Assembly (NCBI GenBank): GCA_030762175.1
Contig: CM060843.1
Location: forward strand, 26,644,001-26,708,000
Length of the DNA stretch: 64,000 nucleotides
Source of the DNA: Metallyticus violacea
Lineage: Eukaryota; Arthropoda; Insecta; Mantodea; Metallyticidae
Reading direction: 5' to 3'
The position numbers and the translations under genes were made by a program. The notes under the pieces were generated by a model. The model did not search any database and was not told the origin of the DNA. It saw only the letters and a program-made list of their open reading frames with translations. This document shows positions 36,547 to 46,510 of the stretch, piece by piece. How positions within the stretch are numbered: the stretch's first letter is position 1; each line of letters begins with the position of its first letter.

Positions 36547-37439
36547 GGAAAGCTAATCCTACATAAATGTATTTAAATTTTTATATGTACTTCAACATTT
36601 GGTAAGATTTCATTAAGTCTAAAATGTCTATTTCGCCCATTGTTATCTGTTTTGAAGACAAAAAGGGCTTATAATTATAAATAGCCGAGAGTGGATATGA
36701 TGAAAGAAATAGGCTTAATTAATCATAATTAATTAATTAATTGGGTTATTGACCAAATTTACTGCAAACTTCAGAATAACTGAGTGAGCAACGGCTCTTT
36801 AGTTTAATTATTTAAGCCAAACACGTGATTAAACTTTTAAATTTGATTGAAACAAGCTTTACAATCTTATAGCATGAAATGAAACAGGAGAAAAGAACAA
36901 ATTGCGATACAAAAACTTATATAACAAATCCACTGAAGGTGGAAAACAACTATTCAAACGACAGGACATGGGGAAGGCGAACAGTTATAATGCAACAAGA
37001 AACGCCTTTCCTCCCGCATTTTATATTAGTACCTTGTTCCATTTAATTTAGTAAAATAATGTGTAGTTTACGTGCATCCTCCCGAAGCGGAATAAATTTA
37101 GAGCTAAAATTTAAAAGGTATAAATCATCAAGTATACCTATAGCGTTAATATTACCTTCGCGGAAAAAAAAAAATATAGAAAGTATGTCCCGAAGAGAAA
37201 GAAAGCCCAGGGGATATCCCCAACACGCTGTATCTCTTGGTGCCGATGTCTAATTCTCTGAGCTCAAAGTCGAAAAAAACACTTGTAGAAGTTACCCAGA
37301 CCCGAGCGGCAGCGGAGATATCCCAATTCCTCATTCCAGAACGACAGCTCCTGCCAACAGATGCCTTAGTTACATATGGAAGCGCTGATGCTATTAAGTA
37401 ATATAAATGTTTTATGTAATATTTTTTCTTAAACTGAAA
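36547..37439. other. No gene recognised
   Basis: A+T-rich. Frames at 37059-37253 (plus) and 37152-37334 (minus) overlap each other; neither shows a domain. A motif cccgagcggcagc at about 37303 is also found at 42448 and may be a dispersed repeat. Confidence 0.45.
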
Positions 37440-38110
37440 CTAAACTAACTGCAAAAGCAAGCTTTATTAGATTATGAATAGTGCAGACAAGTTATTAAGA
37501 TTAAATTAAAAAAAAACTTAACGAGTTAGAAATTCTTATTATGGAATAATGTTAAATATTATGTTGTATTAATCTTTTAAACTTAAACTAACCCAACGTA
37601 ACAAATTTTAAAAGGTAACATGTTAGATATTGTTATTATGGAGTAATATCATTGTTTTATGTTAAGCTTAAACTAACCTAACCTAACCTCACAGATTAAA
37701 AAGATTAACGAATTAATAATTGTTATTATGGAGTATTATTAATATTTTATGTTCTATTATTTTTAAACATAAACTAACTTAAAAATGAAAAAATTAACGG
37801 GCTAACAATTTTATTGTGTGGTAATATTTATTTTTTGTTAAACTTAAATTAACCTAACAGATTTAAAAAAAATGTAAGAAGCTAGAAATTGCTATTATGG
37901 AGTAATATTATTTTCTTCTTCTTCTTCTTCTTTATTTTGTTGCACTTAAACTAATGTAACCTATGAATTTGTTAATGTTTTGTTATATTTTGTTAAACTT
38001 AATAAATCATTTTAAGCTAACGTATGAAAAAGTAACATTTATTGGATGTGTACAAATAATAGTGTAGAAAAACTGATATTATGGACTAATATTATTTAAA
38101 AAAAAGTAGT
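37440..38110. repeat. Diverged tandem array, about 90 bp
   Basis: The block ttattatggagtaatat recurs at about 37536, 37633, 37723, 37811, 37892 and 38077, spaced 81-97 bases, with one double interval. Between blocks each unit carries a version of ttaaacttaaactaaccta followed by an A-rich aagattaacga part. Six to seven units in all. One unit includes three CCTAA-like repeats (about 37674), and a (CTT)n run interrupts the array at 37917-37932. No open frame crosses it. Confidence 0.75.
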
Positions 38111-38154
38111 AAAATTTATTGAGAGAAAAAAAAGATTTCCAGTAAGAAAAAACC

Positions 38155-38225
38155 TTTACCCATCGTGTTTCGAACCCAGTATCTTTAAGTCGGTAGAGTG
38201 ACTAAACTACAGACCCCACCAGGGA
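38155..38225 (-). repeat. tRNA-like SINE head or tRNA relic
   Basis: Minus strand: tctgtagtttagtcac, then about 20 bases later ctgggttcgaaacac, giving A-box- and B-box-like elements at tRNA spacing. The acceptor ends do not pair, so it is not a functional tRNA gene. It does not match SINE1 or SINE2. Confidence 0.4.
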
Positions 38226-38402
38226 TTCATGATTTAAGTAATGGCTACGGCGGAAATGAAACCAGTCGGCAATCCCCTCTGCCACTCGGAACTGCAGGTA
38301 GCTTCTACTTGTAAGGTTAAGTGAAACAACCAGCTCTCACATCGCCGCATGAAACGTGATGTCACTCAATGCAACAGCCATTCTCAAACTGTAGTAGTAA
38401 TG

Positions 38403-39684
38403 TACCAGGGTAAGTCCATAAGTTTCCTGCCTAGTCATTTTCTAGGTATGATGAAGACAAAAACTATATTTCACTTTTCAATATCGTTACCCTTTATTGC
38501 AATACACTTTTCGCATTTTTGGAATAACATCACAACCCTCCCCCCCAAATAGTCAGAAATACTGTCTGCAAAATCGACAGAAACAGCATCCATCCCTTCT
38601 TTACACTTAAATTTAACCTTTCTCGAATGTCCTTTTTGAGTTCTGAGAAGAGGAAATAGTCACTGAGAGCTAGATCTGGGCTGTAGGGTGGATGGTCGAT
38701 ATCCCTGAAGCCACATTTCTTTACAGCTTTCTTTGTAACAAGAGCTGCGTGCAGAGGCACGTTGTCAGCTTTCTTCGCCTTTTTTCTTTGATAGAAGCAA
38801 CGTAGTCTGTGTAGTAGACCAGCATAGTACTCGAGTTTACTGTAGTGTTCCTCTCCTTGAAGTCAATGAAGAGTATTCCTTCACAGTCCCAAAAGATTGT
38901 GGCCATGCTCTTCTTGGTTGACAGAGTGATCTTGCTCTTTAGAAGCGGTGTTTCGCCAAGTTTACGCCACTCCATTGATTCACTTTTGGACATGGGATCA
39001 TAGCAGAGAACCAAAATTTCATCTCCTGTAACTAGATTCAAAGGTTTGCAGAAATTCTTTCTCGTAGCCACGGAAGAGCTCTGAAAATGCCCGAAAACAG
39101 ATGGCTCATTGCTGCTTTTGGACTGAGGAAAGAAGTCTAGGCACCTATTCTACATTAACCTTATTCATGTTTAAATATTCATGAATAATTCGGAAGGACT
39201 GTTTTTTTAGAAAGGCGAAATCTTGCTGCTATTTCTATAACTTTGAGCCGACGGTCTTCCATAATTTCTCCATCCACAAGAGCGAGCGATGTTTCCAGGA
39301 GTGAGCCCTCCAAGGGCCGACCTGCACGCTCTTCGTCTTCCTTGCTTTCTCGATCCATTCGAAAAGATTTGGTCCATTCTTTTACGGTAGAATATGACCC
39401 CTTCATATGCTTCCCCATATACAATCGCTGTTTAATTTCATTTGGAGTAAGTCTTTCTTTTGTGAAACACTGAATAACAGCTTGATACTCCATTTTGAAC
39501 ATGTCACAATCTTCTACACATATCCTTCTTTATGCAACTATATCTGAACAACTGAACATAGCGGAGCGGAAGTTACAGTTGCAATTATTGACTTAACAGA
39601 TAAGGTATGACACCAGATTAGGGTGTTTTGTGGAGGCGATAATCTTTGTCGGTGAGGTCGGAAACTTATGGACTTACCCTCGTA
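38403..39684 (-). mobile_element. mariner family A, complete
   Basis: About 1.28 kb, minus strand, TA at both edges (38403 and 39683). Left end cagggtaagtccataagttt and right end cggaaacttatggacttacc are inverted repeats. Transposase parts: N-terminal 39502-39179 (MFKMEYQAVIQCFTKERLTP, then RLSKKTVLPNYS), middle 39071-38721 (TGDEILVLCYDPMSKSESME, first Asp) and C-terminal 38760-38530 (HPPYSPDLALSDYFLF, third Asp). The second-Asp motif has been altered by a deletion. Frame breaks separate the parts, so it is inactive. Confidence 0.92.
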
Positions 39685-39754
39685 TTTGTTAATAATGGCT
39701 GCATGGAAGTAGAACACATGAAGGTCATTTAATGACTGATTTGATTGGAACATA

Positions 39755-40034
39755 TTTTTTTAATAGTGTTTTACTCCCGTTTCAACTACTGAGGCAACAC
39801 AGGCGATGGACACTGTTAATACATGAGATGAAATGATAAACTAGAAAAGGATATTTTTTAAGTAAGGAAGCGTTCTAGTCCTCAGCTTAGGGTAACTCCC
39901 CGGCATTTGTCCTTTATGAGGACTGAGGAAAACATGTAAAAACCTCAGTCACGGCGGACGATCCTGGTGGGAATCGAGCCCCAGAATTTCTGCTCACGAG
40001 TTAGCGCCTTAACGACTTTGGCCACTCGTAGCAG
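39755..40034 (-). repeat. SINE1 copy
   Basis: Minus-strand SINE1 complete from the A-run (t-run at 39755 on the plus strand) to the head (gactttggccactcgtagc). It lies only 70 bases from the mariner A end. Body blocks ccccggcatttgtcc and tgaggactgaggaaaac are well kept. Confidence 0.88.
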
Positions 40035-40727
40035 TCACTTCGGCGTGCAAACAAGGTACAGTAGAAATGGAGAAGATTGTGGAAAATTGCAGGTTTTGCT
40101 GAACAGTTAGTATTGGATTGGGTTAATAGTTAGGAGAGTATTTCAGTACTTCAATTTTTCTTAATAGCTCGTCGTTCGTGCCTACGCCTTAGTGCTGGGC
40201 ACCTCCGGAATGAAGGGATATTTGGGAGACACTGGGGTCCAGGTGGCATGGACGTAGATTGGGTGCCTAACACTGTTTCGAAAAAGAACACTCTGACGAG
40301 CCTCCTCCAAGGAATTCGAGCCTCCCAGAAGAGCCGCTCCCATATCAGCACCGAGATACAAACCTTTCCAAAATGTAAGTCACTATCACATAACACCAGG
40401 CCATCTTTCCTGGCCCTGTAACAGAACGGAATGAAATGCTATTAAAAGGAGAGTAGAAAGGAACGGCCTTTCTTTTATGTGTCGCCCAAGTAATTATAAT
40501 GTTCAAACTTCTGGAAAATTTATAAAATTTTGGCTTTTTATTTCACTAACAGCAGTGTGATAGTAGTGTAGACGAACACATGAAATACTCCCCAAACACT
40601 GATCTTAACTGGGGCAAAAACTCGTGAGTAACTCTTGAGAAAAACTAATGCGGACTTGTAAAAAGTGACGCAGAACCCTTTGACTTCTCATTGGTTTTGT
40701 TCATGTCCAGTTGGTCCGTCTACGCTT
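40035..40727. other. No gene recognised; G+C-richer patch
   Basis: 40150-40420 is richer in G+C than its surroundings and open on the minus strand (40396-40151), with a second minus-strand frame containing SVRHPIYVHATWTPVSPKYP. It may be a fragment of an unrecognised element or exon. No splice sites support it. Confidence 0.35.
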
Positions 40728-40763
40728 CGTTTTGGGTGATTACGCCCGTAATCACCCAAAACG
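40728..40763. other. Perfect 17-bp hairpin, 2-base loop
   Basis: cgttttgggtgattacg (40728-40744), two C residues, then its exact reverse complement (40747-40763). With a loop this small it would form a cruciform in DNA. In RNA, loop-proximal pairs would have to open. No T-run follows, so it is not a bacterial-style terminator. Confidence 0.95.
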
Positions 40764-42384
40764 TGTGTTGCGGGGAACAGTTATGAGGTAGGTGAGTTCA
40801 AGATTAATGTTCTGACTTACTTGGATGAAAATGAATCTCCCCTCGTAGACCTGACTTTAAAGGAAAAGTGCTACATTTGTTTACTATTTACTGAAAAAAG
40901 ACTGTATCTTTCTGTTCGCGACGTTTCTTCCCGGACGACATACAAATGAAATAGCCGGACAATATGTACACAGGAAGAGTTGTGAGGACTTCTCTTACAG
41001 CAGGTCTTTTAAGGAAAGATCTGGCAAAATTTTCTGACCAATTTTCATATGAGACCATTGCCACTCTTTTCTTGCAAAGAATTTCCAGGCATATTGAACC
41101 AAAGAAAATAACCCTAAAATTATGAGATGCTTGAACACAATATATATTACTTATGGCTATAAAATCGGAATACCTCATTTCTCATATTAATGGAATCTAC
41201 ATGTGGCCATTACCATCAATGTTGGATTCATATATGGCAATTATGATTACCTAGGTTTTTAGGAGCCGGGAAAAAACCCCTTCCAAGTTGAGTAAATAAT
41301 GCAAATGTAATTGCTTTAAATCTGGATAAAGGCGTTTTATCAGTATCTTTTTTAACCTTATTTTATGCATTTAAATAATCTTTCTTTCCTCGTTCTAGTT
41401 ATATTTTTGCACCTTAAAATCCGTTTAACGGTGATAACTGGTGTATTTCTGTGTTATTGATGTGTGCAAGACGATGTGGATCGGAAATTTCACATACATT
41501 GCCAAGAAAAATATGTAAAAAAATGTAACTTTTTCTGGCCCTAGCTATTTTCAAGTGACTCCTTACACTTTTGAATTAAAACATAAAAACAAATGAAAAA
41601 TGGTTACAATTATAACTATTAATTATAATTGTCAATAGTAACAAACTACAGGTGCTGAATGAGTAGGATGTATTTCTTGCTAAAGTATCAAATGTTACTT
41701 GAATTTTTGGAGTCAAAGTTAGTTTTCAAGGGCCAAAAATTTCAAAATCTAGTTATTAACATATAATTACATCAAATTATGTAAATATTACAATCAAAAT
41801 ATTTAATTTTGTTGAATCATAATGTATTTTTATAGAAGGTTTACAGTATTCCCGTTTAGTACATATTATTACAAATCTGTTTTCTATTTTGATTATGAGA
41901 AAATTTTTTCTTTTTCTTTGTATCGCATATACACTTTATAGATAATATTTTGATGAAATGGAAAATATATGTTTCTCCATACACATTATAATGGAGCAAA
42001 ATTAGTTAAATGTATTTTTAAAAATGTGTTTTACTCTGTTCTTTATGTTCTCATGTACCGTTTAGTATCTAAAAGTGTGCCAAGATAATGGAAATGACGG
42101 AGTACTGACTTATCATACCATTATTAAGCATTATAACATTTACAATGTTCTCAATATTTAATAGATATCCGTTAATTTGAAATAATACTGAAACATGTAG
42201 ATAAACATGTTTGGCATATGTTTTGTTTGAGTCATTGTAGTGTGTGTTTATTATTTTAGCATTATTTGGTGGAAATTTACGTTAAGTAAAACCGACTGTT
42301 GTCAGTGTCACAGAAATTTCTGAACATGCCGCTTAAGCTTAATATGATTGGTGTTTGGAGCTTCCCAACCCATGCAGCAATTAA
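40764..42384. other. No gene recognised
   Basis: A+T-rich; an open frame at 40888-41178 (minus) has no recognisable domain. No shared repeat noticed. Confidence 0.5.
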
Positions 42385-43180
42385 GTGACACCCACACGCA
42401 AAAAAAAACCGGGTCTCCTGGAGCTGCTGGTGTGGTAGAGCTGCTGTCCCGAGCGGCAGCAGAGAAAGAGACAAACTCCTCAGTCCCGAGCGAGAGATAG
42501 CGGACTCTTGCATGGCCGCTTGTAAAAGTGCATGTAGTATTATTTTTTACTAAACATAATGTAACTTATGCGTTGTCCTCCGAAAAGTTTGTGGCTGCAA
42601 TATGCTGTGTTTTTTTTTTACAGAACTGCGTTTTTTTTTTTTTTTTTTTTTACGGAACTGCGTTCACTTTCACTTTCATACGTTTTCTTATTGCAAATTG
42701 CCATTAATTCATACACACACATACTAACCTTAATACTAACCTCTAAACCTCTAGTAAATTCTACAAACCGGTGGATCAATTGGTTTGCTGCGGCTCGCTA
42801 CGGCCTGACGGCCTACGCTCGCCTCCTTTTTGTAAATAAAATTGATAGGAAAGAGTAATGGTGGAAAACCTCCTTTGATTCTAACAGAAAAACAAATTCC
42901 ATAAATATTTATTTATAACGCATTGTGTGCTTGGTACTATGTTAGGGGGTAAATCATTGGAATGGTGGCAAATCTCCCTTAACTCCGGCAGGAAAAAAAA
43001 CATCAGGAGATGGGGATTCAAAACCACTACCTTCCCAACTATAGCACAATACTCTACTCCTCGAGCTATATTACCATTGCACTGGAAAGTCTTATTATCT
43101 ACTATATCCTGTGCTCAGACTGCAGCTTTACCACACCAGCAGCTCCAGCAGACTCGATTTTTTCTTGCTGTATGGATAAG
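42385..43180. repeat. Dispersed repeat in inverted orientation
   Basis: A 65-base block at 42385-42449 recurs reversed at 43117-43180. The shared core is accacaccagcagctccag followed by a T-run. In translation it gives the same TAALPHQQLQ peptide in both copies. Between them lie two poly-T tracts (about 42609 and 42632), each followed by acRgaactgcg, itself a small duplication. The element type is unknown; probably copies of one interspersed repeat. Confidence 0.65.
42945..43080 (-). repeat. tRNA-like SINE fragment
   Basis: Minus strand: tagctcgaggagtagag resembles a D-arm/A-box and gtggttttgaatcccc a worn B-box, followed by a T-run and tgccggagttaaggg. The layout suggests a tRNA-derived SINE unlike SINE1 and SINE2. 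Confidence 0.4.
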
Positions 43181-44431
43181 TTTAAGTGACAGTGGGGAAC
43201 GCGTCCAATTTGGAAGTTGGTGTGAGGGTTCCAAGCAGAACGGAAGTCGTACCACATCTTCGTTCCCTCCAGCTAAAGGATATGAGGAAGACATTTACAT
43301 ATTTAATGCAATAATTGTTACTCTCTTTGGCAACTGTGATAATATAATACATTTCCAACGTGATTTAGTGAATTAGGGATGTCTAATTATAACAAATTTC
43401 CTCTCATCTTCCTAGCCAAAGAGTGTGATAAGCACGTAGTTACTGTTTCAATAAATTAAACCTTATAGAGCCACGTTCTTATTCTTGAATGACGTAGAAT
43501 GTAACAATTTAGTTAGCAGAAAGTTAGTTTCTTCGTGGGGCAGAAAATTACTGGTTGCGAAGTAAGAATAGAAAAAGAATGAATGAAACAATGGAAACCA
43601 TAAACAACGATGTATAGATTACCTTCACAAACGAAGAAATCCGTTATGTACATAGTAGGAACTTGAAGGTTTTAAATAGATGGATAAATACTTTTCGTAA
43701 AAATCGTAACGGACTAACAAGAAAGAGAACAGTTATTATGAGAACCAATAAAACATTTTTTTTTTCAAATTTGTACCTTTAAGAAATTGCATTAAGAGCA
43801 AATGTGGAGCTTGCAATTGAAACTAAGGAAGTCGAACATTCCTAATTTTACAGGAAGTGGAAAAAGGCAAATTAATATTATATACCACATTTTGTTTTAC
43901 ATAAAATGATCTTAAGCTATTTTACAAAATCTGTAGAACTTGTTCAGTTTTTATTAGCAGATGTGGACTTGTTTAACATTGGTTGAAAATTCTTCGTAAC
44001 ATGTTCATTGTTGCATGATAATAAAAATAATAGAATTATACCATACCAGTTTCTTATAAACGTACATAGCTTTGCTGAATAAATGACCAACCGTTGCCTG
44101 GTCTTAATGTTACTGTTACTATTTTGCAATATGTCTTATAAAATTTGGAAGTAATTACGTTATTGTAAACAATTACTTTCAATAAGTCAATGCACACAAA
44201 ATGAATAATCTATAAGCCTGTAGCAATACATGTAGTTTGACTTCATATTTTACCTTTATAATCTAACTCAGAGCTACATGAAATTCTATACAGTCCCATG
44301 GCGACTTTACATCAAACAATACATTCATATTTATTGAAAAGGAATTCCCTGTTCCAAGAGCGAAATTCGTCCTGTTGCAGTTCCTCGCTAAATTAATAGG
44401 TCTTACTTAATCCATTGTATCCTTACAGTGA
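43181..44431. other. No gene recognised
   Basis: A+T-rich DNA with no recognised domain, exon or repeat apart from the left target duplication of the SINE2 at 44432. Confidence 0.5.
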
Positions 44432-44723
44432 TTGATTGATTTATTTATGGACGCTCTTTAACATCTCAGGTCATCAGCGTCCCATTCAACTCAGGGCGTG
44501 AAACGGCCGACAAATTTTGCTCAGAGGCCTCTCTTTCAGGCTTGAGGTTCTTTTTCGTGCCGTAAATGTACGACACGGGACCCACGGCTTTACTTCCCTT
44601 CCAAAGGAAGCCATACTTAGGATTTTTACGCCCGAAAACATCCATCGATCCTGGCCGGGTTCGAACCCGCGTTTTGGGCGTAGGAGGCAAGTATGGTAAC
44701 CACTACACCACCAGGACCGACCC
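44432..44723 (-). repeat. SINE2, full length with 12-bp TSD
   Basis: The reference copy of SINE2, 292 bases, between two copies of tccttacagtga (44420-44431 and 44724-44735). Read on the minus strand: tRNA-like head with A-box tggtgtagtggttac and B-box cgggttcgaaccc (Val- or Asp-tRNA-like by eye). The body follows with atcctaagtatggcttcc, ctctgagcaaaatttgtcgg and ccgtttcacgccctgag, ending gttaaagagcgtccataaat, and a tail of (ATTG)-like repeats when read as aatcaatcaatc. An intact B-box and a clean target duplication imply a fairly recent insertion. Confidence 0.95.
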
Positions 44724-44735
44724 TCCTTACAGTGA

Positions 44736-45749
44736 GAAAATGCACTAAATTTTAGGTCGTAAATTAACTACCTTTAATTTATGTATTCCCATAACAATAA
44801 CCATACACTAAACAAAGCGAAATGTCATAATCCTGTATTTGGTTCTGATACAAAAAAAAAAAAAAAACTATAAGAGGAAAGCTAGTTTCTACAAAAAAAA
44901 TTCCAGAGACAATAATTATTTATTAAGGACAGAAACTTTCTAGAAGAGTCAGGTGTGTGCGTAATTTTCTTACCTGCAAAAAGAAGGTTTGTGTCCTGAT
45001 TTATCCAAACATGGAAGGGGAAGTCCTCGCACCACTGTCGAATGCTTTTACTAAACAATATGATTTTGCAACTATACTATAGCGCCACAATGTTTGTAGA
45101 GCACAATTCACTCGATGCTGCGCTGGTACCTGTACTTACAACAGAGTAAATGACAAACGACAGACGCAGGGCGATACTGTTTACATGTAGAATGTGTACA
45201 TGTTTGGTAAACTAAACAGATTACCCCACTTACTGTACGATCCAGCTCACAATCTAATCAAGGGTCGAATCGGGGGCGTGGCTCTCTTGTTAAAGAGAGC
45301 TATAAGTTTAGAAAAGCATATGTACAGGGACAGCAATTTATTTATACAAATGTTTAATGTATTTACTTTTTTTACTGAAATTTACTCCCTTTTCCTGTAT
45401 TAATACACTTCCATCCCGTTCCCCATGTTTTCTACTGAAAAAAACATAATTTAAGCTTATTTTTACAAAGATAGGTAGCCTGTCTGAATAAATACAGCAT
45501 GTGGATTGGACAGAAGTCAAGATTGCAGTTACTATACGTATGGTACCCTTAATGCAGCATTATTTGAACTGAGAGTTTCATAGGAGTTTCCAGATAGGAA
45601 AGACGAAGATGCAAATTGGAATTACAGTGTAACGAAACGTGAAAATTTTCCTAATTATGTCATTATAGAATATTTTTGTAGCAATATCATTAATATGGTA
45701 TAAACATTTACCCAAACAGAGTGAACAGAGTGCAAGAGAAATATCAGAC
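44736..45749. other. No gene recognised
   Basis: A+T-rich with an A-run at about 44852. Frames at 45194-45403 (plus), 45338-45520 and 45578-45817 (minus) show no domain. Confidence 0.5.
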
Positions 45750-46510
45750 ACGAAGGGGACAGATGCTGTTGAAGATGCTGGAGAAAGGATGCAACGAATT
45801 CTTAGTAAGTCTGTCAAAAAACAACTGCAGAAATTGGAGTTTCCTACTAAATGTTCTTAGGAATGTTCCCATTGAAAGTCGCATCAGTTCAGGAGCTTCA
45901 AACTATTTATTTAATGGCAAGACTCCATCCAATATGTTATTGGTTTAACAACACATAATAGGTGAGATCCTTAACCTAACCTTTTATGCAGATAAAACTA
46001 TCTCTCTGAGCATATGGGCTAACAAAATTTCCGAATATGGAGCAGAGAAAATCCTCATGGTTTTGTTGAGACATTATCCATTGATATTTGGAGTCTGGAT
46101 TGCCAAGGATCGTAGTATTAATAGTTTATGATCAAGTGTTAGTGACGAGGTGAAAAAGTTTTATTAATGTTCTAGAAGACGTTCATAATGATACGTTGTA
46201 AGCAGAATATTTCCAACAAGATGGCGCTACTGCATACACTGCTGTTATTACAATAGCATTCTGGGTAATGTAACAGGTTATGGAGTTCGCAACGCCGTCT
46301 GACTTTAGCGATATGGATTATTTCTTATGAATTTACTGTAAAATAATTACATATATAAACTTTCGAGAACAATAGAAGAACTGAAGAATCTCATTCAACA
46401 AATAATAAATTAACTTCAGAGAAGACGCCTTAAAAGATTTTCGAAATAAGCAAAATTAATTGGAACCTGCATTAAAATGAACGAAAATCATTTTCAATAA
46501 TTTGTTTAGG
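45750..46510 (+). pseudogene. Tc1/mariner-like transposase relic
   Basis: Worn transposase spread over three frames. Recognisable parts: AGERMQRILSKSVKKQLQKL (about 45780), EYFQQDGATAYTAV around the second catalytic Asp (about 46207), DFSDMDYFL where SPDLTPxDYFLW would carry the third Asp (about 46300), and SRTIEELKNLIQQIIN near 46365. The blocks occur in the right order at normal spacing for a DDE transposase. Many stops; element ends not identified. Different from mariner A, mariner B and the DUF4817-type family. Confidence 0.7.

Noticed and set aside
44640..44720. A genuine tRNA gene in the SINE2 head
   Set aside because: The promoter boxes are good, but the sequence continues into the shared SINE body and is flanked by target duplications.
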